Assembly (NCBI GenBank): GCA_900316955.1
Contig: ONEX01000021.1
Coordinates: 1-64,000, forward strand
Length of the DNA: 64,000 nt
Direction: 5' to 3'
Source: an uncultured Bacteroidales bacterium
GTDB lineage: Bacteria > Bacteroidota > Bacteroidia > Bacteroidales > UBA932
Made by a program: the position numbers and the translations under genes. Every line of letters starts with the position of its first letter. Position 1 is the first letter of the stretch. This document shows, piece by piece, positions 32,248-42,500 of this stretch. The notes beneath the pieces are model-generated. The model was not told the DNA's origin, did no database searches, and was given only the letters and a program-made list of their open reading frames with translations.

Positions 32248-33477
32248 ATGAAACTGAAAGATTCCCTTCCGCTGAAAATCGCCCTCATGGGCGTGTTGGC
32301 TCTGATGATGCTCATTCCGCTGGCGATGATCCAGAGCCAGATCCACGACCGGCAGGTGGCCGCCGACGAAAGCCGGAACGAAGTCTCGGCCAGCTGGGGC
32401 CACGCCCAGACGCTCACCGGCCCCGTCCTGGAATTCACCTACGAGAAGGAGGTGCTGGACAAGGACCAGAATGTGACGGTCAAACTGGAGAGAGAGACCG
32501 TCTATCCCCGGACGCTCTCTTACGAGATCGATGCGAAACCCCAGACGCTCCACCGCTCCATCTACGACATCATGGTCTATGGGGCCGACGTGGTCGTGAC
32601 GGGTGATTTCGTCCTTCCGGCCGGCTATGCGGAGAAGGATATCAAGAGACAGGAAGTGGAGATGGGCCTCAGCGACCTCCGGGGCATCGACGGCTCGGTG
32701 GACATCACCCTGGGAGAGACGGCCTACTCCTTCCATTCCGGGGCGGCGTGGACCCTTTCCGAACCGATCGACCTGGACGGGATTCCGATGGACGGAAAGA
32801 CGGCCCTGCCTTTCCGGCTGACATACCGCGTGAAGGGTTCCTCCTCCCTGATGGTCAAGCCTTTCGGCGAAACCACCGAGGTCAGGATGCACTCCAACTG
32901 CCCGGATCCTTCCTTCACAGGCGATTTCCTGCCTTCCGAGCGGGAAGTGACGGACGAGGGCTTCACCGCCCGCTGGTCCGTGTCCGAAATCAACCGTGGC
33001 AAGCCGGAGGACACCTCCTTCGGCGTGACCATGCTCCAGGGCGTGACGCAGTATCAGCAGACCACCCGTTCCGCCAAGTACGGCATCCTCGTGATCCTGC
33101 TGGTGTTCATCGCCGGCCTGGCGGTGGAACTCGTGGGGAAGAAGAAGATCGACCTGGTCCAGTATCTCGTGATCGGCCTATCCCTGGTCCTGTTCTATGC
33201 GCTCGTGCTTTCGTTCTCCGAATTCATGCGCTTCCCGGTGGCCTACGGCCTCGCGGCCTTGATGACGGTCGCGGCCCTCTTCGGCTACTTCCGCGGCATC
33301 CTGCGTGACAAGACGGCCTGGCTCCTGACCGCCCTCGTCGCCGTCGCCTATGTGCTCAGCTACATCCTGCTCCAGATGCAAACCTACGCCCTTCTCGCCG
33401 GTACCCTCCTGCTGTTCGTCCTGCTCGTCGGCATCATGTACCTCACGACGAACCTGAACAAGCGCTCCGAGGCCTGA
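32248..33477 (+). CDS. creD: CreD-family inner membrane protein
   Basis: The 409-residue protein has one N-terminal membrane segment (LMGVLALMMLIPLAMI), a periplasmic domain of about 250 residues with CreD phrases (FSVSEINRG-like WSVSEINRG, GVTMLQGVTQYQQTTRSAKYG), and five to six C-terminal membrane helices (FYALVLSFSEF, VAYGLAALMTV). CreD is linked in enterobacteria to envelope stress and beta-lactam responses; its biochemical role is not known. It diverges from ettA and is followed by a terminator. Confidence 0.9.
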   Translation: MKLKDSLPLKIALMGVLALMMLIPLAMIQSQIHDRQVAADESRNEVSASWGHAQTLTGPVLEFTYEKEVLDKDQNVTVKLERETVYPRTLSYEIDAKPQTLHRSIYDIMVYGADVVVTGDFVLPAGYAEKDIKRQEVEMGLSDLRGIDGSVDITLGETAYSFHSGAAWTLSEPIDLDGIPMDGKTALPFRLTYRVKGSSSLMVKPFGETTEVRMHSNCPDPSFTGDFLPSEREVTDEGFTARWSVSEINRGKPEDTSFGVTMLQGVTQYQQTTRSAKYGILVILLVFIAGLAVELVGKKKIDLVQYLVIGLSLVLFYALVLSFSEFMRFPVAYGLAALMTVAALFGYFRGILRDKTAWLLTALVAVAYVLSYILLQMQTYALLAGTLLLFVLLVGIMYLTTNLNKRSEA

Positions 33478-33520
33478 CCCCCGTCTCGCTCAAGTCATTG
33501 ACATACAGTTCGTTAAAAGA

Positions 33521-33553
33521 AACTCCCTGGTACAAATGCACCAGGGAGTTTTG
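33521..33553. terminator. bidirectional terminator between creD and the GH3 gene
   Basis: An 11-bp perfect stem AACTCCCTGGT/ACCAGGGAGTT (33521-33531 and 33540-33550) with an 8-base loop is followed by TTTG on the plus side and preceded by an A-rich tract, so it can serve both convergent genes. Confidence 0.85.
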
Positions 33554-33591
33554 TGTAATACGCTGTGTTACAGCGGGTTGTCCGGGACGGC

Positions 33592-35967
33592 TTATTTCAC
33601 GTGAATCTCCTGCACGGGCTCCTTCGGGAGCATGACGCGGTTCACGGGCCATGACTGCGCCTTGGCGACCTTGAAGGGGAGGGAAGCGCGGATGTCGGCG
33701 ACGGAAGCGCCGAAGTGCGCGGTGTAGGCGCCTGCGGCGGTCTCCCACGCGCTGGTCTCCTCGTTGAAGGAAGCGAGGGTGTACGGATCAACGGTCAGGG
33801 TGAGCGTCTGGCTCTCGCCGGGCTTCAGTTCGCGGGTCTTGGCAAAGGCGCGGAGCTCGCAGGCGGGCTTCACGAGGCCGCCGTCCGGAGCGGTGACGTA
33901 CAGCTGCACGGCTTCCTTGCCGGCGAAGGAACCGGTGTTGGTCACGGTGACCGTGGCGGTGACGGTGCCGTCCTTGGCCACTTTCACGGCCGGCTTGGAA
34001 TAGGTGAAGGCCGTGTAGGAGAGGCCGTAGCCGAACGGATAGGACACATTCTTGCCGACGGTGGCGAAGTAGCGGTAACCCACCCAGATGCCTTCCTTGT
34101 ATTCGGTGAAGTCCACGTTGGGTTTTTTCACGCGGCCCATACCGAACATGGCCAGGAGCTCGTTCGTGGACTCATCCTCTTCGTCCGAAGCGAACGGGTT
34201 CATGGAACCGTCGCCCACATAGTCGAACGGGAAGTTGTAGGAGGACGGGATGTCGAAGTAGGTGACCGGGAAGGTCATCGGGAGTTTTCCGGAGGGATAG
34301 GACGCGCCGCAGAGGACATCGGCCACCGTGTAGCCGCCTTCCTGGCCCGGGGTCCAGGCGAGGAGCACGGCATCCGGCAGGTTCTTCCAGGAAGCGGTCT
34401 CGATGACGCCGCCGATGTTCAGCACAACGACGACGGGCTTGCCGGCATAGTGGTAGGCGTCGCAGAGGTCCTGCAGGAGCTTGCGCTCCGCGCCCGTCAG
34501 CGTCCAGTCGCCGTCTTCGGCCCGGCGGTCGCCGCCTTCACCCGCGTTGCGGGAAATCGTGAGGATCGCGATGTCGGACTGGGGGACCGTCTTGTCGATG
34601 AAGCCGCGGGACACGTTCATCTCGGGGATGACGGGCTCGCCGAGCAGGACGGAAGCGGGAGAAGCGTTGTTCTGGAGTTCCGTCTTCTGCAGGGCGATGT
34701 ACTGCTTGTACCAGTTCTCGATTCCCTCGTCGACCTCGAAACCGTTGACCCGCAGGCCATCGGCCACGTTGCGGACATATCTCTTGTTCACGTTGCCGGA
34801 ACCGGTGCCGCCGGCGATGAAGTCATAGGAGCCCACGCCGTACAGTGCGACTTTCTTCACGCCTTTCAGCGGCAGGACGCCGTTGTTCTCCAGGAGAACC
34901 AGGCCTTCGGCGGCGGCCTTGCGGACGAGTTTCGCGTGGCCTTCCAGGTCCGGCTTGTCGGAGTACTTGTAACCCTGGAAGCGCGGGGTCTTGACAATGT
35001 AGTTGAGCATGTTGCGGACGCATAGGTCCACATCCTCGATCTTCAGGGTGCCGTTCTGGACGCCGGCGACGATCTCGCCGATGAAGAAGTCCATGCCCGG
35101 CTCCAGGAGGTCGTTGATGGCGCCGATCTGCTCGACGGTCTTGCGGGGGCCGGTCCAGTCGGTCATCACGATGCCCTTGAAGCCCCACTCTTCGCGGAGG
35201 ATGGTGTACAGCAGGTCCCGGTTCGCCTGCGTGTAAGGACCGTTGATCCGGTTGTAGGAGGACATGATGGTCCAGGGATCGGACTCCTTGACGGCGATCT
35301 CGAAGCCCTTGAGGTAGAGCTCGCGGAGGGCGCGCGGATTGATGCGGGCGTCATTGGCCATGCGGTTCGTCTCCTGGCTGTTGCCGGCGAAATGCTTGAC
35401 GGAAACGCCCACGCCGTTGGACTGGATGCCGCGGGTGTAGGCGGCGGCCATCTTGCCGGTCAGGAGGGGATCCTCGGAGAAATACTCGAAATTACGGCCG
35501 CAGAGGGGGTTCCGGTGCAGGTTCATGCCCGGGGCCAGGAGGACGTCCGCCCCGTATTCCTTCACTTCCTCGCCCATCGCGGTGGTGAGTTCCTCCACCA
35601 GCGGCGTGTTCCAGGTCGATGCCAGGGAGGTGCCCACCGGGAAGCCCGTGCAGTAGAACGTCTTGTCCGTGCCGGGACGGGTGGGGTTGATGCGGAGGCC
35701 GGCAGGACCGTCGGAGAGGACGGTCTGCGGGATGCCCAGGCGCGGGACGGCCCGGGTGGTGCCGGCGGCGCCGGAGACCAGGACCTCGTCGGAGCCCGTG
35801 AGGCCGCCGACCATGCTGCCCCAGCCAGTGCCGACCAGCAGGGTGGCCTTCTCCTCCAGGGTCATCGCCTGCAGGACTTCGTCGATGTTGTTCTTGTTCA
35901 GTTTGGGCTGCGCCGAGGCCGCAAGGGCGGTAAGGGCGGCGGCCAGCAGAAGGGTGATTTTCTTCAT
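33592..35967 (-). CDS. GH3 beta-glycosidase, exported (beta-glucosidase-like)
   Basis: The 791-residue protein has a signal peptide ending ALAASAQ. The N-terminal GH3 barrel shows GIPQTVLSDGPAGLR, CGRNFEYFSEDP, VSVKHFAGNSQE, and the nucleophile block GFKGIVMTDW with Asp270. The C-terminal alpha/beta domain and a fibronectin-like domain (FPFGYGLSYTAFTYS) complete the classical three-domain layout. It removes non-reducing-end glucose or xylose from oligosaccharides, probably in the periplasm. The ATG at 35967 fits the signal peptide; the much longer open frame upstream is antisense to the CE2 gene. Confidence 0.93.
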   Translation of the reverse strand: MKKITLLLAAALTALAASAQPKLNKNNIDEVLQAMTLEEKATLLVGTGWGSMVGGLTGSDEVLVSGAAGTTRAVPRLGIPQTVLSDGPAGLRINPTRPGTDKTFYCTGFPVGTSLASTWNTPLVEELTTAMGEEVKEYGADVLLAPGMNLHRNPLCGRNFEYFSEDPLLTGKMAAAYTRGIQSNGVGVSVKHFAGNSQETNRMANDARINPRALRELYLKGFEIAVKESDPWTIMSSYNRINGPYTQANRDLLYTILREEWGFKGIVMTDWTGPRKTVEQIGAINDLLEPGMDFFIGEIVAGVQNGTLKIEDVDLCVRNMLNYIVKTPRFQGYKYSDKPDLEGHAKLVRKAAAEGLVLLENNGVLPLKGVKKVALYGVGSYDFIAGGTGSGNVNKRYVRNVADGLRVNGFEVDEGIENWYKQYIALQKTELQNNASPASVLLGEPVIPEMNVSRGFIDKTVPQSDIAILTISRNAGEGGDRRAEDGDWTLTGAERKLLQDLCDAYHYAGKPVVVVLNIGGVIETASWKNLPDAVLLAWTPGQEGGYTVADVLCGASYPSGKLPMTFPVTYFDIPSSYNFPFDYVGDGSMNPFASDEEDESTNELLAMFGMGRVKKPNVDFTEYKEGIWVGYRYFATVGKNVSYPFGYGLSYTAFTYSKPAVKVAKDGTVTATVTVTNTGSFAGKEAVQLYVTAPDGGLVKPACELRAFAKTRELKPGESQTLTLTVDPYTLASFNEETSAWETAAGAYTAHFGASVADIRASLPFKVAKAQSWPVNRVMLPKEPVQEIHVK

Positions 35968-36039
35968 CGTGTTCGAATAATGGTTTTCCTGTTGTAAAAT
36001 TACGAAAGAAACGCCGGATTTGCCAACGCTCCGGCGATA

Positions 36040-36068
36040 TTTGAACAAGCGCCTCCTAAATTTGAACA
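36040..36068 (+). promoter_or_regulatory. tandem TTTGAACA repeat (candidate HTCS operator) of CE2-GH95
   Basis: TTTGAACA occurs at 36040-36047 and again at 36061-36068 in the same orientation, 21 bases apart. The second copy supplies the TTTG of the -33 element. The same arrangement occurs at 43618-43645 and 63374-63401. Confidence 0.65.
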
Positions 36069-36092
36069 CTGCGCGAAAAATAACTATCTTTC
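36061..36092 (+). promoter_or_regulatory. promoter of the CE2-GH95 operon
   Basis: TTTG (36061-36064) and TATCTTTC (36085-36092) are separated by 20 bases. The -7 element ends four bases before the ATG at 36097, so the transcript is predicted to be leaderless. Confidence 0.65.
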
Positions 36093-36096
36093 GGCT

Positions 36097-37185
36097 ATGA
36101 AACGAATGCTCATCGCCCTGCTGCTCGCCGCCGCGGCCGTTCCGGCCGCCGCCCGCGAGCGAGTTCCGGCCGCCGACAGCCGCATCACCTTCGTCGGACG
36201 CACCCTTGTCTCCGAAACCGGCGCCGTCTCCTTCGACTGGAGCGCCGTCACCGCCCGCATCGCCTTCACCGGCGGCTACCTGGCCCTGGAGGCCGGGGAC
36301 ACGGGGAAGGATTATTTCAATGTCTGGATCGACCGGGAGCCGTCCGCGGAGCCCGACAAGGTCGTCGTCATCGACCGGGACACCACCGTCGTCCTGTTCC
36401 GGCAGAAGGAGCGCAAGCCGCAGCCGCACCGGATCGTCATCCAGAAGCGGACGGAGGCCGAGCAGGGGCGGGTGACCTTCCGCGCCTTCGAGGTCGAGGG
36501 GACCTTCCTCCAGGCCGATGGGCTCCGCGACCGTTTCATCGAGTTCGTCGGCGACTCCTACACCTGTGGCTACGGCTCTGAGAACAGCGTCCGCGAGGAC
36601 CCGTTCCGTCCGGCCGACGAGAACCCGTCCAAGACCTATGCCGACATCCTGGGCCGCTACTTCGGGGCCGATGTCCTCCATATCTCCCATTCCGGCCAGG
36701 GCATCGACCGCAATTACGACGACGCCGGGCGCGGATGGCACATGCCGCAGCGGTATCTCCAGACCTTCGACCTCGCGAAGGAACCGGCATGGGGATTCGA
36801 GGGCAAGAAGCCGGATATTACGGTCATCTATCTGGGAACCAATGACTTCTCCACCAACCGGCAGCCGGCTTTCTCCGCTTTCAAGGAGGGATACATCCGG
36901 CTGCTGAAGGCCGTCAAGGCCCATTATGGGGATGCGCATCCCATCCTGTGCGTCGCTCCGATGCACAGCCCGGACCATCACGACTACATCCGCCGCGTGG
37001 TGGAATCCTGCGGGCTGCCGAACGTCTTCTACGCCGGCCTGCCCGCCCAGGTCCACGACAACGAGGCCGACCTCGGCGCCTCCTGGCATCCGAACTACAG
37101 CGGCCATCTGAAGAAAGCCTATTCCCTCATCCCCGTCGTCTCCACCATCACCGGCTGGCCGATGGAAAGCAAACCCGTCGAATGA
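36097..37185 (+). CDS. CE2-type acetyl esterase (SGNH hydrolase)
   Basis: The 362-residue exported protein has a signal peptide ending PAAARE. An N-terminal jelly-roll domain (about residues 25-135) precedes an SGNH hydrolase domain: [11 protein letters not shown] with nucleophile Ser154, [10 protein letters not shown], and [10 protein letters not shown] with catalytic His331. This two-domain order is that of CE2 esterases, which remove acetyl groups from xylan, glucomannan or short xylo-oligosaccharides. The stop overlaps the GH95 start (ATGA), so the two are co-translated. A tandem TTTGAACA repeat and a promoter lie directly upstream. Confidence 0.85.
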   Translation: MKRMLIALLLAAAAVPAAARERVPAADSRITFVGRTLVSETGAVSFDWSAVTARIAFTGGYLALEAGDTGKDYFNVWIDREPSAEPDKVVVIDRDTTVVLFRQKERKPQPHRIVIQKRTEAEQGRVTFRAFEVEGTFLQADGLRDRFIEFVGDSYTCGYGSENSVREDPFRPADENPSKTYADILGRYFGADVLHISHSGQGIDRNYDDAGRGWHMPQRYLQTFDLAKEPAWGFEGKKPDITVIYLGTNDFSTNRQPAFSAFKEGYIRLLKAVKAHYGDAHPILCVAPMHSPDHHDYIRRVVESCGLPNVFYAGLPAQVHDNEADLGASWHPNYSGHLKKAYSLIPVVSTITGWPMESKPVE

Positions 37186-39512
37186 TGAAACGTTTCCTTC
37201 CGCTTCTGCTGCTCGCGACGGCCTGCACAGGCGCCCCGCAGCGCGACCTGGTCCTGCATTACGACCGCCCTGCCGCCTTCTTCGAGGAGGCCCTTCCCGT
37301 CGGCAACGGGCGCCTGGGCGCCATGGTGTATGGCGATCCCGTCCACGAGCATCTGTCCCTGAATGACATCACTCTCTGGACCGGCGAGCCGGACAAGGGA
37401 ACGGAGCATCCGGATCTTGTGACCCTTGGCTTGACCGGCGACGGGGCGGAAGCCCTGAAAGCCGTCCGCGAGGCCCTGGACCGCGAGGACTATGCGGCCG
37501 CCGAACGGCTCCAGCGGGGCCTGCAGGGGCATTTCAGCGAGAGTTACATGCCACTGGGAACACTCCGGATCGACTATGACACCTGCGCCGTATCGGCCTA
37601 TGAGCGGAAGCTGGACCTGTCCCGGGCGGTCGCCACGACATCGTACTTGCGGGACGGCGCCCTGTTCCGGAGCGAGGTCTTCGCCTCGGCCCCGGACTCG
37701 GTAATCGTCGTCCATATCGTTTCGGAAGAGCCCGTGAACGCCCGGGTTTCCCTGGACACGGCCCTGCCGCACGAGCTGTCGGCGTCGGAGGAAGGCCTGA
37801 CTGTAGATGGCTATGCCGCATGGCACACCTATCCGAACTATTTCTATTTCAAGCAGGTAAGCCCGGAGAAGTACTGGTACGACCCGGCGCGCGGAATCCA
37901 TTTCCGCACGCGGTTGTATGCCGATGTCTCCGGTGGCAGCGTTTCGGCGTCCGACGGCGCCCTGGTGCTGGACGGTGTCCGGGAGGCGACGCTGTACCTG
38001 GTCAACGCCACCAGTTTCAATGGCTTCGACAAGGATCCGGTAAAGGAAGGGAAACCGTACAAGGCTCTGGCCGATGCGAACATGCAGCGCGCCCGCGAGG
38101 CCGGTCTTGCGCGGCTCCAGGCCCGCCACGAGGCCGATTACAAGGGCTATTTCGACCGCGTGTCCATCGACCTGGGCGCGACGCCGGACTCCGTCCGCGT
38201 CCTGCCCACCGATGTCCAGCTGAAGCGCTACACGGACCTCGGCGAGGCGAATCCCGAACTGGAAGCGCTGTACTACCAGTTCGGCCGGTACCTGCTCATC
38301 GCTTCTTCCCGGACGGAGGGCGTCCCGGCAAACCTGCAGGGCCTCTGGAACGAGAGCATGGATCCGCCGTGGAGCTGCAACTACACCATCAACATCAACC
38401 TGGAGGAAAACTACTGGCCAGCGGAGGCCGCCGGGCTCGGCGATATGCATAATGTCCTGCGGGCCTTTGTCCATAACCTGAGCAAGAACGGCGCCCCCGT
38501 CGCGAGCCGCCTTTACGGCGCCACGCGCGGCTGGAATGCCGGCCACAACTCCGACATCTGGGCGATGGCCACGCCCGTGGGCCTGGGTACCGGCGACCCG
38601 GCCTGGGCGAACTGGACGATGGGCGGGGCCTGGCTGGCCACCCACCTCTGGGAGCACTACCTCTACACCCGCGACCGGGCCGCGCTGGAAGCGGATTATC
38701 CCGTCCTGAAGGGCGCGGCGGAGTTCTGCATGGACTGGCTGGTGGAGAAGAACGGTGAACTGGTCACCTCGCCCGGCACTTCGCCGGAGAACATCTATGT
38801 CACGCCGGACGGTTTCCGGGGCGCCACGCTGTACGGCGCCACGGCGGACCTCGCCATCATCCGCGAGTGCCTCACGGATGCCGTGGCGGCGGCCCGCGAG
38901 CTCGCCTTGGACGACGGCTTCGTCGCCGAAGCCTCCGCCGTGCTCGCCCGCCTGCGCCCCTACCAGGTCGGCGCGGCTGGAAACCTGCAGGAATGGTACT
39001 ACGACTGGCAGGACTGGGAGCCCCAGCACCGCCATCAGTCGCACCTCATCGGTGCATATCCTGGCCACCAGTATGTAACCGGTCCCATCGCTGATGCGGC
39101 ACTGAAAACACTGGAAATCAAGGGATTCGAGACCACTGGCTGGAGCTGCGGCTGGCGCGTGAACCTGTACGCCCGGCTCCGCGACGGCGAGAGCGCCTAC
39201 AAGATGTACCGGCGCCTGCTCCGCTATGTGAGCCCAGACAACTTCCGGGGGCCGGACTACCGCCGCGGCGGCGGCACCTACCCGAACCTCTTCGACGCGC
39301 ACTCGCCATTCCAGATTGACGGAAACTTCGGCGGCTGCGCCGGCGTGATGGAAATGCTGCTCTACAGCGGCCCGGACGGCACCCTCCAGCCGCTTCCGGC
39401 CCTCCCTTCCGCCTGGCCCGCCGGCTCCATCAAGGGTCTCCGCACCCGCAAGGGCACGACCGTGGACCTCGTCTGGAAAGACGGCAAGGTGGTTTCGTTG
39501 AAAGAACGCTGA
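37182..39512 (+). CDS. GH95 glycosidase (alpha-L-fucosidase or alpha-L-galactosidase)
   Basis: The 776-residue lipoprotein (lipobox LLATAC) opens with [16 protein letters not shown] and [13 protein letters not shown], the GH95 N-terminal beta domain. The alpha/alpha-barrel follows, with [47 protein letters not shown] and [18 protein letters not shown], which hold the conserved Asn/Asp catalytic residues. Family members release terminal alpha-1,2-fucose (xyloglucan) or alpha-L-galactose (complex xylan). Its pairing with CE2 suggests removal of both acetyl and terminal deoxy- or L-sugars from hemicellulose side chains. It converges on the HTCS gene with an 11-base gap. Confidence 0.93.
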   Translation: MMKRFLPLLLLATACTGAPQRDLVLHYDRPAAFFEEALPVGNGRLGAMVYGDPVHEHLSLNDITLWTGEPDKGTEHPDLVTLGLTGDGAEALKAVREALDREDYAAAERLQRGLQGHFSESYMPLGTLRIDYDTCAVSAYERKLDLSRAVATTSYLRDGALFRSEVFASAPDSVIVVHIVSEEPVNARVSLDTALPHELSASEEGLTVDGYAAWHTYPNYFYFKQVSPEKYWYDPARGIHFRTRLYADVSGGSVSASDGALVLDGVREATLYLVNATSFNGFDKDPVKEGKPYKALADANMQRAREAGLARLQARHEADYKGYFDRVSIDLGATPDSVRVLPTDVQLKRYTDLGEANPELEALYYQFGRYLLIASSRTEGVPANLQGLWNESMDPPWSCNYTININLEENYWPAEAAGLGDMHNVLRAFVHNLSKNGAPVASRLYGATRGWNAGHNSDIWAMATPVGLGTGDPAWANWTMGGAWLATHLWEHYLYTRDRAALEADYPVLKGAAEFCMDWLVEKNGELVTSPGTSPENIYVTPDGFRGATLYGATADLAIIRECLTDAVAAARELALDDGFVAEASAVLARLRPYQVGAAGNLQEWYYDWQDWEPQHRHQSHLIGAYPGHQYVTGPIADAALKTLEIKGFETTGWSCGWRVNLYARLRDGESAYKMYRRLLRYVSPDNFRGPDYRRGGGTYPNLFDAHSPFQIDGNFGGCAGVMEMLLYSGPDGTLQPLPALPSAWPAGSIKGLRTRKGTTVDLVWKDGKVVSLKER

Positions 39513-39523
39513 TAGATTCGCCT

Positions 39524-42500
39524 CTATCCTCCGTACTCCGACGGCGGGACGCCGAACTGCTTCTTGAAGGAAGTGGAGAAGTGGGAGAGGGTGTTGAAGC
39601 CGGTCATATAGGCGATTTCGGACATGTTGTACTTGCCTTCCTTGAGGAGGTCGGCGGCGCGGTTGAGCTTGTAGCGCTTGAAGAACACGCTCGGGTTCTC
39701 GCCGGTCAGGCCTTTCACCTTGTAGTAGAACTTGGTGCGGGAGATTTTCATCATCTCCGTGATGCGGGTGATGTCCAGGTCCACGTTGGCCAGTTCCTTT
39801 TCCATCAGTTCGTACAGCTCCTTCATGAAGGCGGCGTCGCGCGGCGAGAGGGCTTCGGGTTCGATGTCCTCCGTCGTCGTGATGGAACCCAGCTGCTTGT
39901 GCAGCTTCGCGCGGTTGTCCAGCAGGGACTTCACGAGAGCCAGCAGGTAGGCGGGCTGGAAGGGCTTGGTGACGTAGGCGTCGGCCCCTTCGCGCAGGCC
40001 CTGGACCTGATTCTCCACGGCGACCTTCGCCGTGACCAGTACCACGGGGATGTGGCTCAGCTGCAGGTCCGCCTTGACGGCCTTGCACAGCTCGTAGCCG
40101 CTCATGCCGGGCATCACGACGTCGGAAATCACCAGGTCGGGAATCTCGTCCTCCATGCCCTTCAGGGCGGAGGCGCCGTCGAAGTACACGGACACGTTGT
40201 AGTACGGGCTCAGGAGCACCTTCACGTAGTTGGCGATGTCGATGTCGTCGTCCACGACGGCGATCCGCTGGCGGTCGGCCTCGTCCGTTGCCGGGGCGGA
40301 CGCCTCGTCCGCGACCGGGGCGGGGATGTCGTACACAGGCTTGATTTCCGTGCGCTCGTCCTCGGTGTAAGAGCTCTCACTGACAGGGAGCGCGAGGCTG
40401 AAGATGGCGCCGCCTTCTTCGCGGTTCGCCGCCTTGATATAACCGTGATGCAGGCCGGCCAGCACGCGGGCATAGAACAGACCGATGCCGGAACCGTGCG
40501 TATCGCCCTGGTTGTTCGCTTGATAGAACCTTTCGAAGATCTTTTCCAGCTCCCCTTCCGGAATGCCGCGACCCGTGTCCGCCACCGTGATGAGGGCGTA
40601 CTGGGTGTCGGTGTCGGCCTTCGTGAGCGGGAAGGCGGCGGCCGCTTCGTCCCGCGGGACGACGTCGAAAGAGAGCGTGACGCGCCCGCCCGTGGGCGTG
40701 AACTTCATCGCGTTGGACAGGAGGTTCATCACGATCTTCTGCACCTTGTCCACATCGGCCCACATCGGGAAGGAGTCCTCCAGGCCGTGGGTCTGGAACT
40801 CGATGCCCTTGGCGCCGGCGTTGAAGCGGAACAGGTCCGCGATGCCCCGCAGCGGCGCGACGATGTCGCCCTGCGCGGCCCGCAGCTGGAGTTTCTTGTC
40901 ACCGATGCGGTTGAAGTCCAGGAGCTGGTTCACCAGCGAGAGCATCCAGGTGGCGTTGCGCTGGATGATGCCCACCAGCTGGCGGTCCTGGCCCTTGACG
41001 CCGTCCGATTCAGCCAACTGGGAGACCGGCCCCGCGATCATCGTGAGCGGGGTGCGGAACTCGTGCGCCACGTTGGAGAAATAGTTCATCTGGATCTTCG
41101 CCAGCCGCTTCTCCTGCTCCTTTTCCTTCTCCACGCGTTCGCGCTCGCGGCGCGCCTCGTGGATGCGCCGGGCTGCCTCCTTCCGGACGCGGCGGATCCG
41201 CCGCGTCAGCTGATAGATGGCCGCCAGCACCACGAAACCGGCAAGAATGAAAAGCAGGATGGCCCACCAGGAGCCGTACCAGGGCGGCAGGACCTTGACA
41301 TTCAGGGCTTTCTCGGTCTCGACGATGCTCTGGTTGTTGTTGGTGATCCGGACGCGGAACCGGTAATGGCCGGCCGGCAGGTTCGCATAGTAGGCGTCGT
41401 GGTCATTGCCGGCATCGACCCAGTCCCGGTCGAAGCCGTCCATCATATAGTAATAATGCGTCCGCTCCAGGCCGCTGAAGTCCAGCGCGGCGAAGGAGAT
41501 GCTGAAGGCGTTCTGGTCGTCGCGGATGACGATGTCCGGATTGTCCCGGAGTTCCCGCTCGATGGCGGCGCCCTTGCCGGGTTCCACCAGGACGTTGTGG
41601 ATCTTCAAGTCCTCGAAAACCAGCGGGACGGAGCGTTTCTGAGGCACGTCCAGCGGGTTGAACCAGGTGAGGCCGTGGGTGCCGCCGAACACGAGCGTGC
41701 CGTCCGGCAGGACGCAGGAGGCCCGTTCGGAGAACTGGTCTCCGCCGATGCCGTCTTCCTTGAAGTAATTGACGAACCGGCCGACGGTGCGGTCGAACTT
41801 GCCGAGTCCGTTCATCGTGGACACCCAGATGTTGCCCTGGCGGTCCTCCTCGATGGAGCAGATGTCCAGGCAGGGAACCCCGTCCACCGGCGCGGTGACG
41901 GCGCCCCGCTTGGAGTGCCGGAGCAGGCCGTTCGCCGTGGTCCCGGTCCAGAACTCCCCGGCGCTGTCCTTGAGGAGACAGGTGGCGCGAAGCGCGGAAT
42001 GGCGGGCGCAGGCCGCCTTTTCCTCGTCGCTCATCTCCAACTCCGTCACCTCGTCCGTGAACGGGTTGACGCTGACCAGCATCCGGTTGAGACCGGCGAC
42101 CACGATTCCGCTCTCCACCGTCGTTTCCAAGTCGGTGACATAGGGCGTTTCGGAATCGTTCCAGACGGTGATGTACGCCGATTCCCGGGTGGCCTTGTCG
42201 TACCGGGTCAGGTTGGCGCTCATGCCGCCGATCCAGATACGGCCCTGCCCATCCTCCGTGATGGCATTGACATTCGGGACGAACAGATTGTCCAGGACCT
42301 GGAAGCGGCCTCCTTCATAGCGGCACCGGACCACCCAGTACTTCTCCTGGAAGAACAGCCACAGGTCGCCGCCGGAGTCGCAGAACACTTTCGAGCAGCG
42401 GTTGTAGCCCACGCTGGTGTTCGGAATCAGGGAGGAGATATCCACGCTCCGGAGGTCTTTCCGGCGCAGGTCGTACAGCCACAGACCGTCACGGAGGGTG

